Source of the DNA: Nocardia seriolae NBRC 15557
GTDB taxonomy: Bacteria; Actinomycetota; Actinomycetes; Mycobacteriales; Mycobacteriaceae
Direction of reading: 5' to 3'
DNA: 64,000 nt
Assembly: GCF_007990715.1 (NCBI RefSeq)
Contig: NZ_BJWY01000021.1
Span: 1-64,000 of the forward strand
The position numbers were made by a program, and so were the translations under genes. Below the pieces are notes generated by a model, which did not search any database, had not been told where the DNA came from, and saw only the letters and a program-made list of their open reading frames with translations. Positions 34,257 to 44,476 of the stretch are shown in pieces; position 1 is the first letter of the stretch, and the number at the start of each line of letters is the position of its first letter.

Positions 34257-34649
34257 TTACGAGATGACGAGTGATCCTCGGCATCCCGCGGCGGCGCTAC
34301 CGGCGAGCATCGGAGAATCTATCGAGAAACCGAAGACGCCAGGACGCTCCACGATGAACTGCACCGAGATCGTCTGCGGCGCAATGGTCACCGGCAGCTC
34401 CCGCATCCAGAGGAATTCGGGAATTCTGACCCGGGCATCGGGGTCGAACTGGTTGGCAACCGTGATATCCAGCCGCGCAGACACTCCCGACGGCAAGTTC
34501 ACGACATCGGTGCCGCACCGGCCGAGGTCGTAGGTCAGCTGCGCGAAGGCCACCGGCGGCGGCCAATCGGCCGGGGCGGCATCGGCCACGCCGGTCCCCA
34601 TCACACTGCCCGCCGCGACCACCGCCAGCAAACGTGCGCACTTGCCCAT
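34257..34649 (-). CDS. small secreted protein, function unknown
   Basis: 130-residue exported protein. A signal peptide (MGKCARLLAVVAAGSVMGTG, cleavage near VADA-AP) is followed by a domain of about 100 residues made mostly of beta strands: FAQLTYDLGRCGTDVVNLPS, LDITVANQFDP, VQFIVERPGVFGFSIDSP. Two Cys (in GRCGT and AGCRG) could form a disulfide. The end resembles a cupredoxin-like or Ig-like sandwich but lacks copper ligands. No family name can be given. Confidence 0.65.
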   Translation of the reverse strand: MGKCARLLAVVAAGSVMGTGVADAAPADWPPPVAFAQLTYDLGRCGTDVVNLPSGVSARLDITVANQFDPDARVRIPEFLWMRELPVTIAPQTISVQFIVERPGVFGFSIDSPMLAGSAAAGCRGSLVIS

Positions 34650-34759
34650 GACCGCAGTCTACGGCGAGCCAGCTAACTGCTTGCCGAGCTGCCGCATCCG
34701 ATCTCGCAAGAGTCGAATCGAGTTCGCGGTGTTTGCTGCCCGGTCGTCAGTCTCCGCTT

Positions 34760-35704
34760 GTGAGAGTGGACGAGGAATTTCCCGCCGAGTGGGGACGCAC
34801 GTTGGTGGGTGAGGTGTCGCAGGATCCCGAGGATGGGGAGTGGCTCTTCGATGGCTGGCGGGTGATCACATTTCCGAGTGCGGAGGATGGGCGGCACGGG
34901 CACTACACCGCGGGGCATGTGGCTCCGGATTCGGTCGCGATCACGTTCGGTGGGGAGATCGTCGCGCTGGGCGAGACGGGCGGGATGAATCCGGCGAATC
35001 TGTATGTGCACGACAGCGAGTACTTCCAGTTCCTGCGCCTGCGTGAGGTGCTCGAGCCCGGGGTGTGGGCGACGCTGCCGTGGGCTCCGTTCCGGAAGGG
35101 CCAATTGCTTTATGCCTGGGACAAATTCCATCACTACGGCTACTTCCGCCATCCCGATCGGCCGCCCGTGCCCGAAGACTACGAGGATCCGAGCCTGCCG
35201 CGGTATCCGGCGGTCATGACCTACGGCGGCGACTGGTACGACTTCGCTCAGCAGGTCGAGCGCGAGTATCCGCTCGGCTTCCGCGCCGAGCCGGTCGCGT
35301 CCTTCGAGGCGTGTCTGATCCGTGCCGCGCAGGATGGTGATCTCGCCGCCGTGCTCGAACAGCTCTCGCTCGGAACGAATCCGAATGTCGGCGACGAGCC
35401 ACCCGGCGTGCACACCGCATTCTGCTCGGAACGCGACGCGACACCGGTGGCGAATTCCCTCAACCGGCGCTGGACGGAGATAACGGGCGCGCTGGTCGCC
35501 GCCGGCGCCCACACCCCCGACTACCTGGCACACCTGTACGGCGCGCCGCCACCTCGGCCCGCTTCGACGCCGCAGCCCATCGTGATACCGCGCATCGACG
35601 CGTCGCCGCTCACCCGTTCACCTCGGCAGCAGACCGTTACGTCGCCGGAACCCCAGACCGGCAAGGGAATCCGACGCTGGTGGCGGAGGATCACCGGCCG
35701 CTGA
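34760..35704 (+). CDS. hypothetical protein with ankyrin-like segment
   Basis: 314-residue protein of unknown function. The N-terminal half contains WGRTLVGEVSQDPEDGEWLF, VITFPSAEDGRHGHYTAGHV and FQFLRLREVLEPGVWATLPW. Residues about 190-270 look like degenerate ankyrin repeats (FEACLIRAAQDGDLAAVLEQ ... ITGALVAAGAHTPDYL). The C-terminal 50 residues are Pro/Ser-rich and basic. Start GTG 34760; an in-frame TTG at 34733 is less likely. It may be an immunity or effector-associated protein, as ankyrin-like small genes often are, but there is no supporting neighbour. Confidence 0.6.
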   Translation: MRVDEEFPAEWGRTLVGEVSQDPEDGEWLFDGWRVITFPSAEDGRHGHYTAGHVAPDSVAITFGGEIVALGETGGMNPANLYVHDSEYFQFLRLREVLEPGVWATLPWAPFRKGQLLYAWDKFHHYGYFRHPDRPPVPEDYEDPSLPRYPAVMTYGGDWYDFAQQVEREYPLGFRAEPVASFEACLIRAAQDGDLAAVLEQLSLGTNPNVGDEPPGVHTAFCSERDATPVANSLNRRWTEITGALVAAGAHTPDYLAHLYGAPPPRPASTPQPIVIPRIDASPLTRSPRQQTVTSPEPQTGKGIRRWWRRITGR

Positions 35705-35729
35705 CCTCCGGAAACGCCAGAGTCGAACG

Positions 35730-35798
35730 CGAAATCGCTTCCGCCCCAATGGGATTGGGCCAGTTCCTGGGGAACTTCATCTTCGAGAGGTCGAAGCC
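35730..35798 (-). pseudogene. decayed copy of the ffh 3' end and its terminator
   Basis: These 69 bases align without gaps to 37653-37721, the true ffh 3' end and downstream hairpin arm, at 55 of 69 positions. On the minus strand they encode GFDLSKMKFPRNW, against GFDLSKLNFPKN-stop in real Ffh; the stop TGA has become TGG. The copy ends five bases from the stop codon of the WYL regulator gene. It marks a former end of ffh or a donor-derived tail. Confidence 0.8.
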
Positions 35799-35802
35799 GG
35801 AC

Positions 35803-36783
35803 TCACCGAGTCGGCGGTGAGGCCTTCCTGGTGGCTGCGGCGTAGCGTGCTGCCAGTTTGGTTATCTCGGTGGCGAGTTCGGGGGACGCGTGTGTGTCGA
35901 TGTGGAAGTCGAGGTCCATGGCGGCAAGGTATGCGGCGAGTAGTTGTGGGGTTTGTGACCCGGCTTCGATGATGCTGGTGTGGCGATCCAGGGGGCGAAC
36001 TGACCAGATTCCGGTAGGGATTCGGGCGGCGACCGTTTCGACCGGTGCGTTGACGAAGATCTGGGCGACGTAGGCCCACATGGCGGCCATGCGGCCGCGG
36101 GTTACGAAATCGGCGAGGTCTGCCCCCGGCAGGGGGCGGGGTGTGAAGCGTGGTCCCGTCGGTGTTTTCGGCGTGATGCGGTCTACGCGGTAGGTGCGCC
36201 AGTCACGGCGATCTAGGTCGTAGCCGATGAGGTACCAGCGTCCGCTGACGTGCACCATGCGGTGAGGTTCGGTGTGACGCCGAGACAGGGACCGGTGGCG
36301 ATCGGTGTAGTCGAAACGCAGCTGTTCGCGGCGGTCGATCGCGGCGGCGGTCGCCTGGAACACCTCTGGCGCGACGAGTTCTCGGGTGCAGGGCACGGTT
36401 TCGATCGCGGCGCTGATCGTCTGTAGCCGGTTTCGTAGGCGTGAGGGGAGCAATCGCTCCAGTTTGGCCGCTGCTCGGGCCGCGTGTTCTGCGATGCCAT
36501 CCATGCCGACGGTGGCCGCGGTGTGAAGTCCGACCGCAGTGGCCACGGCCTCATCGTCATCGAGGTGCAGCGGCGGGATTATCACGCCCGCGCGGAGTCG
36601 GTAGCCGCCTGCCACACCGGGAGAGGCGTCGACGCCGTAGTCCAGTGCGCGCAGGCGATTGATATCGGCGCGGATGGTGCGTGCGCTGACACCGAGCCGC
36701 TCGGCCAACTCGTCACCGGTCCACCGCCGTCGCGATTGCAGCAACGACAGCAGCCGCAAGAGCCGGACCGTGGTGTCACCCAT
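35803..36783 (-). CDS. YafY-type WYL-domain transcriptional regulator
   Basis: 326-residue regulator with an N-terminal HTH_11 winged helix (ELAERLGVSARTIRADINRL) and a WYL domain (RWYLIGYDLDRRDWRTYRVD near residue 200), plus a C-terminal extension. WYL domains bind nucleic acid or small ligands. The ATG at 36783 gives MGDTTVRLLRLL; an upstream in-frame ATG at 36792 is possible. It is divergent from an SDR gene and very probably controls it. Repeated GTGTCACC motifs lie in the 62-bp promoter gap. Confidence 0.88.
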   Translation of the reverse strand: MGDTTVRLLRLLSLLQSRRRWTGDELAERLGVSARTIRADINRLRALDYGVDASPGVAGGYRLRAGVIIPPLHLDDDEAVATAVGLHTAATVGMDGIAEHAARAAAKLERLLPSRLRNRLQTISAAIETVPCTRELVAPEVFQATAAAIDRREQLRFDYTDRHRSLSRRHTEPHRMVHVSGRWYLIGYDLDRRDWRTYRVDRITPKTPTGPRFTPRPLPGADLADFVTRGRMAAMWAYVAQIFVNAPVETVAARIPTGIWSVRPLDRHTSIIEAGSQTPQLLAAYLAAMDLDFHIDTHASPELATEITKLAARYAAATRKASPPTR

Positions 36784-36794
36784 GTCCCTCACTG

Positions 36795-36835
36795 TGTCAC
36801 CGATCGCGGAAGTGTTTCTACCGCATCGGGTGACA
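36795..36835. promoter_or_regulatory. inverted GTGTCACC operator pair
   Basis: tgtcacc (36795-36801) and ggtgaca (36829-36835) are inverted and 34 bp apart centre to centre; the arms extend to gtgtcaccgat / atcgggtgacac with one extra base. A third copy (36774-36780) overlaps the second to fourth codons of the WYL gene. This is a plausible binding site for the WYL regulator in the divergent promoter. Confidence 0.55.
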
Positions 36836-36845
36836 CCGTGCCCTC

Positions 36846-37634
36846 ATGACATCCTCACCATCCTCGGTTCCGACAGATTCGACGATGCCGCTGCATGGGC
36901 GCGGTGCGCTGGTCACCGGTGGCTCGCGCGGGATCGGCCGCACTGTTGCGCAGCGGCTCGCTGCCGATGGGGCCGTCGTCGTGTTCACCTACCACAAGCA
37001 TGTTCACGACGCCGAAGCGCTCGTGGCCGAGATCGCTGCCCACGGCGGCCATTCGTTCGCCGTCCCGCTCGATGTCTCCGATCCGGCACAGTTCACCACC
37101 GCGTATGAGACCGTCGACGACCACTTCCGCCGGGCCGCGGTCGGCTTGGACACCGTCGTCGCCAACGCCGGCGTCTTCAGCCGAGCCACGATCACCGAAG
37201 CCACTGTTGCCGAATGGGACAGAGTCATGGCAATCAACGCACGCGGGACACTACTGACGATCCAGCACGGCATCTCCCGCCTCCGCGACAACGGTCGAAT
37301 CATCACCGTGTCGACTGTCGGTACCGTGTGGCCCAGTCCCGGTGAGGGCATCTATGCGGCCAGCAAAGCAGCCGTCGAACAACTGACCCGGATCTGCTCG
37401 CGTGAGCTCGGCGCCCGCCGAATCACCGCCAACACGATTTCAGCCGGTCCCACCGACACCGACCTGCTGGAAGCCAACGCCGCACCGCAGGAATTGGAAG
37501 GGGCCGCTGCCATGACCGCCCTGGGCCGCATCGGCAAACCCGCCGATATCGCCAACTTGGTGGCGCTGATCGCCCACACCGACAGCGGCTGGATGACCGG
37601 GCAGAACATCCGCGCCGATGGCGGCCTCTCGTGA
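36846..37634 (+). CDS. SDR family oxidoreductase
   Basis: 262-residue classical short-chain dehydrogenase/reductase. NAD(P)-binding TGGSRGIG is near residue 26, the NAG motif is in VVANAGVFSR, the catalytic Ser in TVSTVGTVW and the Tyr/Lys pair in YAASKAAVEQL. The C-terminal GWMTGQNIRADGG is typical of fabG-like members. Substrate unknown. It pairs divergently with the WYL regulator; a bidirectional hairpin 12 bp downstream separates it from ffh. Confidence 0.9.
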   Translation: MTSSPSSVPTDSTMPLHGRGALVTGGSRGIGRTVAQRLAADGAVVVFTYHKHVHDAEALVAEIAAHGGHSFAVPLDVSDPAQFTTAYETVDDHFRRAAVGLDTVVANAGVFSRATITEATVAEWDRVMAINARGTLLTIQHGISRLRDNGRIITVSTVGTVWPSPGEGIYAASKAAVEQLTRICSRELGARRITANTISAGPTDTDLLEANAAPQELEGAAAMTALGRIGKPADIANLVALIAHTDSGWMTGQNIRADGGLS

Positions 37635-37645
37635 CGGGCGGCAAA

Positions 37646-37667
37646 GCGGACGCCAGATCGCGTCCGC
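37646..37667. terminator. bidirectional terminator between SDR gene and ffh
   Basis: gcggacgc (37646-37653) and gcgtccgc (37660-37667) form a perfect 8-bp stem with loop cagatc, 12 bases past the SDR stop and 15 bases past the ffh stop. One arm also occurs, decayed, in the fossil copy at 35730. Confidence 0.65.
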
Positions 37668-37682
37668 CCCAGGGGGATCGGG

Positions 37683-39248
37683 TCAGTTCTTGGGGAAGTT
37701 CAGCTTGCTGAGGTCGAAACCTTCGAGGCCCGGGGGGAGTTCGTTGAGGCCGGCGGGCATGTTGGAGAGGTCGGGCATGCCAGCGGGCATGCCCGGGAGG
37801 CCGGGCATGCCGGGGAAGCCGCCGCGCACCTTGGGCGGGGTGGGGCCGCGGCCGCCCTTTTTGCCCTTCTTGCCTTTGCCCTTGCCCTTGTTGGCGCGGG
37901 CGCCGGGGAGGCCGAATTGGCGGGACATGGCACCCATCATCTTCTTGGCCTCGAAGAAGCGGTCTACGAGTTGGTTGACGTCGGAGACCTGGACGCCGGA
38001 GCCGTTGGCGATGCGGAGGCGGCGGGAGGCGTTGATGATCTTGGGGTTTGCGCGTTCGGCGGGGGTCATGCCGCGGATGATGGCCTGGACTCGGTCGAGT
38101 TGTTTGTCGTCGACCTGGGCGAGGACGTCCTTCATCTGGCCCGCGCCCGGCAGCATGCCGAGCAGGTTGCCGATGGGGCCCATCTTGCGGATGGCCAGCA
38201 TCTGCTCGAGGAAGTCCTCGAGGGTCAGCTCGCCGGAGCCGATCTTGCGGGCGGCCTCCTCGGCCTGCTGGGCGTCGTAGACCTGTTCGGCCTGCTCGAT
38301 CAGGGTGAGCAGGTCGCCCATGCCGAGGATGCGGGAGGCCATGCGGTCGGGGTGGAAGACGTCGAAGTCCTCGAGCTTCTCGCCGGTGGAGGCGAAAAGG
38401 ATGGGCTGGCCGGTGATTTCACGCACCGACAGGGCCGCGCCACCGCGGGCGTCGCCGTCGAGCTTGGTGAGCACGACGCCGGTGAAGCCGACGCCGTCGC
38501 GGAAGGCCTCGGCGGTGGAGACGGCGTCCTGGCCGATCATGGCGTCGAGGACGAACAGGGTCTCGTCGGGGTTGACGGCGTCGCGGATGCCCGCGGCCTG
38601 CCGCATGAGCTCCTCATCGATGCCGAGGCGACCGGCGGTGTCGACGATGACCACGTCGTACTGCTTGGCCTTGGCCTCTTCGATACCGGCGCGGGCCACG
38701 TCGACCGGATCCGACGCCGAGACGCCCAGCGGGTTGTCGCCGCCGCCGATCGAGGTGCCGGGGTGCGGCGCGAAGACCGGCACGCCCGCGCGCTCACCGA
38801 CGACCTGCAGCTGGGTGACCGCGCCGGGGCGCTGGAGGTCACAGGCCACGAGCAGCGGCGTATGCCCTTGGCCCTTCAGGTATTTGGCGAGCTTGCCCGC
38901 GAGGGTGGTCTTACCGGCACCCTGCAGACCGGCCAGCATGATGACCGTCGGCGGGTTCTTGGCCAGCCGCAGCCGCCGGGTCTCGCCGCCGAGAATGGCG
39001 ATGAGTTCCTCGTTGACGATCTTGACGACCTGCTGGGCCGGGTTCAGCGCCGCGGAGACTTCCGCGCCCTGGGCGCGCTCCTTGATCTTGGCGACGAAGC
39101 CGCGCACGACGGGCAACGCCACGTCGGCCTCGAGCAGGGCGAGCCGGATCTCACGCGCGGTCGAGTCGATATCCGCAGGCGACAGGCGGCCCTTGCCACG
39201 CAGATCCTTGAGGGCACCGGCCAACCGGTCGGAAAGGGATTCGAACAC
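37683..39248 (-). CDS. ffh: signal recognition particle GTPase Ffh
   Basis: 521-residue SRP54 homologue that binds signal peptides of nascent membrane proteins and docks with FtsY. The N-domain is followed by the G-domain (Walker GLQGAGKTTLAGKLA, DTAGRLGIDE, TKLDGDARGG) and the Met-rich M-domain with GMLPGAGQMKDVLAQVD and ASRRLRIANGSG. The tail has a Lys/Gly-rich stretch and many GMPxLP repeats ending GFDLSKLNFPKN. Start GTG 39248 with AGGAG seven bases upstream. Syntenic with Rv2916c. Confidence 0.97.
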   Translation of the reverse strand: MFESLSDRLAGALKDLRGKGRLSPADIDSTAREIRLALLEADVALPVVRGFVAKIKERAQGAEVSAALNPAQQVVKIVNEELIAILGGETRRLRLAKNPPTVIMLAGLQGAGKTTLAGKLAKYLKGQGHTPLLVACDLQRPGAVTQLQVVGERAGVPVFAPHPGTSIGGGDNPLGVSASDPVDVARAGIEEAKAKQYDVVIVDTAGRLGIDEELMRQAAGIRDAVNPDETLFVLDAMIGQDAVSTAEAFRDGVGFTGVVLTKLDGDARGGAALSVREITGQPILFASTGEKLEDFDVFHPDRMASRILGMGDLLTLIEQAEQVYDAQQAEEAARKIGSGELTLEDFLEQMLAIRKMGPIGNLLGMLPGAGQMKDVLAQVDDKQLDRVQAIIRGMTPAERANPKIINASRRLRIANGSGVQVSDVNQLVDRFFEAKKMMGAMSRQFGLPGARANKGKGKGKKGKKGGRGPTPPKVRGGFPGMPGLPGMPAGMPDLSNMPAGLNELPPGLEGFDLSKLNFPKN

Positions 39249-39261
39249 CGATGCTCCTGTG

Positions 39262-39286
39262 ATCTCGAGGGACTGTCGCTCGAGAT
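39262..39286. promoter_or_regulatory. inverted repeat in the ffh leader
   Basis: atctcgag (39262-39269) and ctcgagat (39279-39286) form an 8-bp perfect stem with a nine-base loop, in the 52-bp gap upstream of ffh. It might be the terminator of the upstream small gene or a leader hairpin near the ffh ribosome binding site. Confidence 0.45.
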
Positions 39287-39300
39287 ACCAGGGTAGTGGG

Positions 39301-39609
39301 CTATTCGAGTGAGCGTGGCCGTGGCCCCGGACGTCGCAGGTCGTGCTTCTCGGTGGCGACCATCCCGACACATTCGCGGGCGGTCAGACCGAGCTCCAGG
39401 GCGAGCCCGTCGAGCATCGCCCATTCGGTGTCGGTGGGGGTGTGCTCGGTGACGGTGGCGGCGATGGTCATGGCGGTCACCGCCTGCTGACCGGAGAGGG
39501 TGCGGCCCGGGAGCCACGAGACGACCCAACGGTCGCCGCCGACGCAGCGGGCGATGTGTGAGGTCAAATCGCTCGTCATCATCGACGCGGATACGACTTC
39601 GATTGCCAC
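39301..39609 (-). CDS. small conserved hypothetical protein upstream of ffh
   Basis: 102-residue cytoplasmic protein starting at GTG 39609 (VAIEVVSASMMTSDLTSHIA) with GGGGAG nearby. Content: RCVGGDRWVVSWLPGRTLSG, AVTAMTIAATV and WAMLDGLALELGLTARECVG. The helical end and lack of membrane segments suggest a small regulator or accessory protein. I recognise the pattern from actinobacterial genomes but no characterised member. It is transcribed toward ffh with a 52-bp gap. Confidence 0.65.
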   Translation of the reverse strand: MAIEVVSASMMTSDLTSHIARCVGGDRWVVSWLPGRTLSGQQAVTAMTIAATVTEHTPTDTEWAMLDGLALELGLTARECVGMVATEKHDLRRPGPRPRSLE

Positions 39610-39740
39610 CGACCTGCTCCCCTCATGCTCGCGACAGTTGACCCATTGCTGGGCACGGCTGGATGGAGACCTGCACGCGAATATTAGGGTGTGGCGCCGA
39701 TCACCCGATCGGTATTACAGCAAATTGCCTGCAACATTCT

Positions 39741-39775
39741 GATTAACTGGCAAACGTACGGTTTGCCAGTTAATC
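39741..39775. terminator. 15-bp perfect palindrome downstream of glnD
   Basis: gattaactggcaaac (39741-39755) and gtttgccagttaatc (39761-39775) pair perfectly around gtacg. It lies 44 bp past the glnD stop in an AT-rich island (about 39670-39775) unlike the surrounding GC-rich sequence. As a hairpin it would terminate glnD; as DNA it is also a good operator-style dyad. No U-run is present. Confidence 0.55.
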
Positions 39776-39818
39776 CCGGTCCGTGGCGATCGATCAGAAA
39801 ACAGCTGGAAGAACCGAT

Positions 39819-42266
39819 TCAGCTGTCCGATTCGAGAGGATTCTTCGGTTGTTGCGGCGGCACCACCGCCAGCAGCGCCGCCGAGATCTCCGCTCGCCGC
39901 TGCGGCGTGTCGCTCTCGCCCAGATCCAGGCAGAACGAGTCGATGACCGCCGAACCCATGGTCACCACCTTCGCCCACGACACATTCACCCCCGCCTCGG
40001 CCAGCGCGCCCGCCAGCCGGTTCAGCAGGCCGATGCGGTCCTCGGCACGCAATTCCAGCAGCACCCGCCCGGGCTCGGCGGTGTCGTGCCAGAACACCCG
40101 GGGCTGGGCCTGTGCGAACGGGCTCGGCCCGGTCCCGCCCGCGTCCCGCTCCTTGCGGGCCAGCACCGAGGCCAGATCCAGATCGCCGTTGATGGCCCGG
40201 ATCAGCTCCTGGCGCAGCAGGCCCGGATCCGGCGGATCACCGAATCGCGGTGCGACGACGAAGGTGTCGATGGCCGAGGCGCCCACACTGGCCAGCTCGG
40301 CGGACAGCACGCGCAGCGAATGCACCGCCAGCACGCCGGCCGCGTCGGAGAGCAGGCCCGGATTGTCGGGCGCGACCACGGTCACGACGTGGTGGTAGCG
40401 CCCCTCCCCCGGCCGCAGTTCCACGTGCACGCCACCGGATTCGGCGCGCTCGCGCAGTTCGTCCGGGATCGGGGTCGGCTCGGGCAGCTCCTCACCGGCC
40501 ATGGCGCGGCGGCAGTTGCGGACCAGATCGCCGATGAGCGAGGACTTCCAGTCGTTCCACACCCCGGGCCCGGTGGCCAGCGCGTCGGCCTCGGCCAGGG
40601 CGGCCAGCAGTTCGAGCAGGTGCGGGTCGCCGTCGAGGGCGTCGATCACCATCTTGATGGTGTCGGGATCGCTGGTGTCGCGCCGCGTGGCGGTGTCGGG
40701 CAGCAGCAGGTGGTGGCGCACCATGGCCGAGAGCGTCTGCACGTCGGAAGGCCAGAGCCCCAGCCGTTTTCCGATGGAGACGGCCAGCTCCGCGCCGACC
40801 GCGCTGTGATCCTCGGTGCGCCCCTTGCCGATATCGTGCAGCAACGCGCCCAGCAGCAGCAGGTCCGGGCGGGCGACGCGGGTGGACAGCGCCCCGGCCT
40901 GGGCGACCGCCTCCATCAGGTGGCGGTCCACGGTCCAGGTGTGCATGGCGTCGCGCGGCGGCAGGTCACGCACCACGCCCCATTCCGGAAAGAGCCTGCC
41001 CCACAGGCCCGTCCGATCCAGCGCCTCCACGGCGTCGACGGCGCCGCGGCCCGAGCCCAGCAATACCAGCAGGTCGTTGAGGGCTTCCTTGGGCCACGGC
41101 TCGCGTAGCTCGGGCGCGTCCTCGCCGAGCCGGTTGAGCGTGGTGGCCGACATCGGCAGCCCCGTCTGCGCCGATGCCGCCGCCACCCGCAAGACCAGTC
41201 CCGGGTCGCGCTGCGGCCGCGCGTCCCTGGCCAGCACCACTTCCCCGGAATGCTCGACCACCCCCTCATCGAGTGGTCGGCGCACCGGGACCCGGCGCAG
41301 TCGGGCGAGCCCGCGCCGGGGCAGCGCGTTCCCGGCGGTGCGCAGCCCGACGTCGGTGGAGTAGTTGACGGTGCGGGCCGCGTCGGACAGCGTGCGAGCC
41401 AGGTCGAAGCGGTCCCCGATGCGCAGGGCCGCCCCGATCTCGTCCGCGTCCTGGGCCCGCAACTGGTCGCGAGCCCGGCCCGCCACCCGGTGCAATTCGG
41501 TGCGCACATCCAGCAGACGGCGATGCGCCTGTTTCAGCCCGCCGCCCGGCACTTCCGGACCAAGCCCCGGCATGGCGTCGGTCAGCTGTGCGATGGCGAG
41601 GGCGTCGAGCAGCTGGATGTCGCGCAGTCCGCCGCGGCCGTTCTTGAGATCGGGTTCGGCGCGGTGGGCCACGTCTCCGCTGCGCCGCCAACGGGTTTGG
41701 GCCTGCTCGATCAGGGCGTCGAAGCGGGATCTGACGCCGGCACGCCAGTCCCGCCGCACGCCGCTGATCAGCAGACTGCTCAAACCCTCGTCGCCGACGA
41801 TGTGCCGCGCCTCGAGCATGCCCAGGGCGGCGGTGAGATCGTCGGCGGCGACCCGCAGCGCCTGCGGGACGGTCCGCACGCTGTGATCCAGCTTGATGTG
41901 GGCGTCCCACAGCGGATACCAGAGCTGATCGGCGACCTCGGCGACCCGCTTGGGGTCGATCCCGTCGTAGAGCAGCACCAGATCCAGGTCGGAGTAGGGC
42001 AGCATCTCCCGGCGGCCCAGGCCGCCCACCGCGACGATGGCCAGCCCGCTGTCGGCGGTGATGCCGACCTCGTGGCCCTTGGTGGTCAGCCACAGTTCGA
42101 ACAGATCCACCAGCGCCTCGCGCAACGCCTCGGCGTCCAGGCGGGAAGCACGCCCGTTCGCGCCGTGCTCACCGAGCAGTTGATCGCGGGCCCTCACCAG
42201 ATCCGAAGCGCCATTCGAAACCTTCTCGGCCCCGGCCTTCTCGTCGCGTGCTTGCTGAAAACCCAC
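39819..42266 (-). CDS. glnD: PII uridylyl/adenylyltransferase GlnD
   Basis: 815-residue bifunctional nucleotidyltransferase controlling PII; in actinobacteria it adenylylates GlnB/GlnK. The NT domain has [20 protein letters not shown], the HD domain [20 protein letters not shown], and two C-terminal ACT domains ([40 protein letters not shown]). Conserved [20 protein letters not shown] belongs to the glnD core. Start taken as GTG 42266; longer in-frame possibilities run through a low-complexity leader. Here glnD is 256 bp from glnB and behind a large hairpin, unlike the tight amt-glnB-glnD arrangement known in M. tuberculosis. Confidence 0.9.
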   Translation of the reverse strand: MGFQQARDEKAGAEKVSNGASDLVRARDQLLGEHGANGRASRLDAEALREALVDLFELWLTTKGHEVGITADSGLAIVAVGGLGRREMLPYSDLDLVLLYDGIDPKRVAEVADQLWYPLWDAHIKLDHSVRTVPQALRVAADDLTAALGMLEARHIVGDEGLSSLLISGVRRDWRAGVRSRFDALIEQAQTRWRRSGDVAHRAEPDLKNGRGGLRDIQLLDALAIAQLTDAMPGLGPEVPGGGLKQAHRRLLDVRTELHRVAGRARDQLRAQDADEIGAALRIGDRFDLARTLSDAARTVNYSTDVGLRTAGNALPRRGLARLRRVPVRRPLDEGVVEHSGEVVLARDARPQRDPGLVLRVAAASAQTGLPMSATTLNRLGEDAPELREPWPKEALNDLLVLLGSGRGAVDAVEALDRTGLWGRLFPEWGVVRDLPPRDAMHTWTVDRHLMEAVAQAGALSTRVARPDLLLLGALLHDIGKGRTEDHSAVGAELAVSIGKRLGLWPSDVQTLSAMVRHHLLLPDTATRRDTSDPDTIKMVIDALDGDPHLLELLAALAEADALATGPGVWNDWKSSLIGDLVRNCRRAMAGEELPEPTPIPDELRERAESGGVHVELRPGEGRYHHVVTVVAPDNPGLLSDAAGVLAVHSLRVLSAELASVGASAIDTFVVAPRFGDPPDPGLLRQELIRAINGDLDLASVLARKERDAGGTGPSPFAQAQPRVFWHDTAEPGRVLLELRAEDRIGLLNRLAGALAEAGVNVSWAKVVTMGSAVIDSFCLDLGESDTPQRRAEISAALLAVVPPQQPKNPLESDS

Positions 42267-42309
42267 AACCCACCACCTGTGTCTAATTTGCCTCCGCTGC
42301 GCTCCGGCG

Positions 42310-42404
42310 GGGTCGCGGCCCTGGAGGTCTCGTTCTTCCCTCCCTCCGCTCCTCCGCTTCGCTCCCCCGCTCCACTCAGTCCAGAACGAGACGGGCCGCG
42401 ACCC
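42310..42404. repeat. 95-bp imperfect palindrome with a pyrimidine-rich loop
   Basis: gggtcgcggccc (42310-42321) then gtctcgttct (42327-42336) are answered by agaacgagac (42383-42392) and gggccgcgaccc (42393-42404); a five-base bulge tggag interrupts the left arm. Stem 22 bp. The 46-nt loop (42337-42382) is nearly all pyrimidine, so the glnD mRNA would show a purine-rich loop with several GGAG motifs. It may be a dispersed repeat element or a leader structure of glnD. Confidence 0.75.
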
Positions 42405-42460
42405 ATGAGCGTTGACGCCTCGGATATGCAATTGTTTCGACTAATTTCCCGTGAGCACGA

Positions 42461-42504
42461 CGGCGGCCCGTTCCCATCCGAGTTCGGGCGGGAGCGGGCC
42501 GCCG
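42461..42504 (-). terminator. hairpin downstream of glnB
   Basis: cggcggcccgttccc (42461-42475) and gggagcgggccgccg (42490-42504) pair over 15 bases with one G-U type mismatch; loop 14 nt. It starts 17 bases past the glnB stop codon on the minus strand. Confidence 0.7.
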
Positions 42505-42521
42505 CTCGATCCGTTCTTCAG

Positions 42522-44263
<1,742 letters not shown>

Positions 44264-44387
44264 CTTTTGTCCTCCTCATCTTGGGCCCCGCAGCAACCTG
44301 CGAATAAGCCTGCAATGAGATTCGTCAGTCGGTGTTTCAGCCGTGATCCTGCGGCGTTTCGCGTAGGTGAACGGATGAGATTGCAGT

Positions 44388-44409
44388 GTTGCGGTCACGT
44401 TTCCGAAAC
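44388..44409. promoter_or_regulatory. candidate GlnR binding site upstream of amt
   Basis: On the amt strand, GAAAC (44403-44399) is followed six bases later by GCAAC (44392-44388), resembling the GlnR half-site pattern GaAAC-n6-GnnAC. gtttccgaaac (44399-44409) is also a perfect dyad, and GTAAC occurs 20 bp further upstream. Given the amt-glnB genes, nitrogen control by GlnR is likely, but the match is only partial. Confidence 0.4.
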
Positions 44410-44476
44410 CGCGCCACTGTTACCACGACATTGTGAGGATGATGTTGATTTCGATAACGATGCTGGTGGGGGCTTG

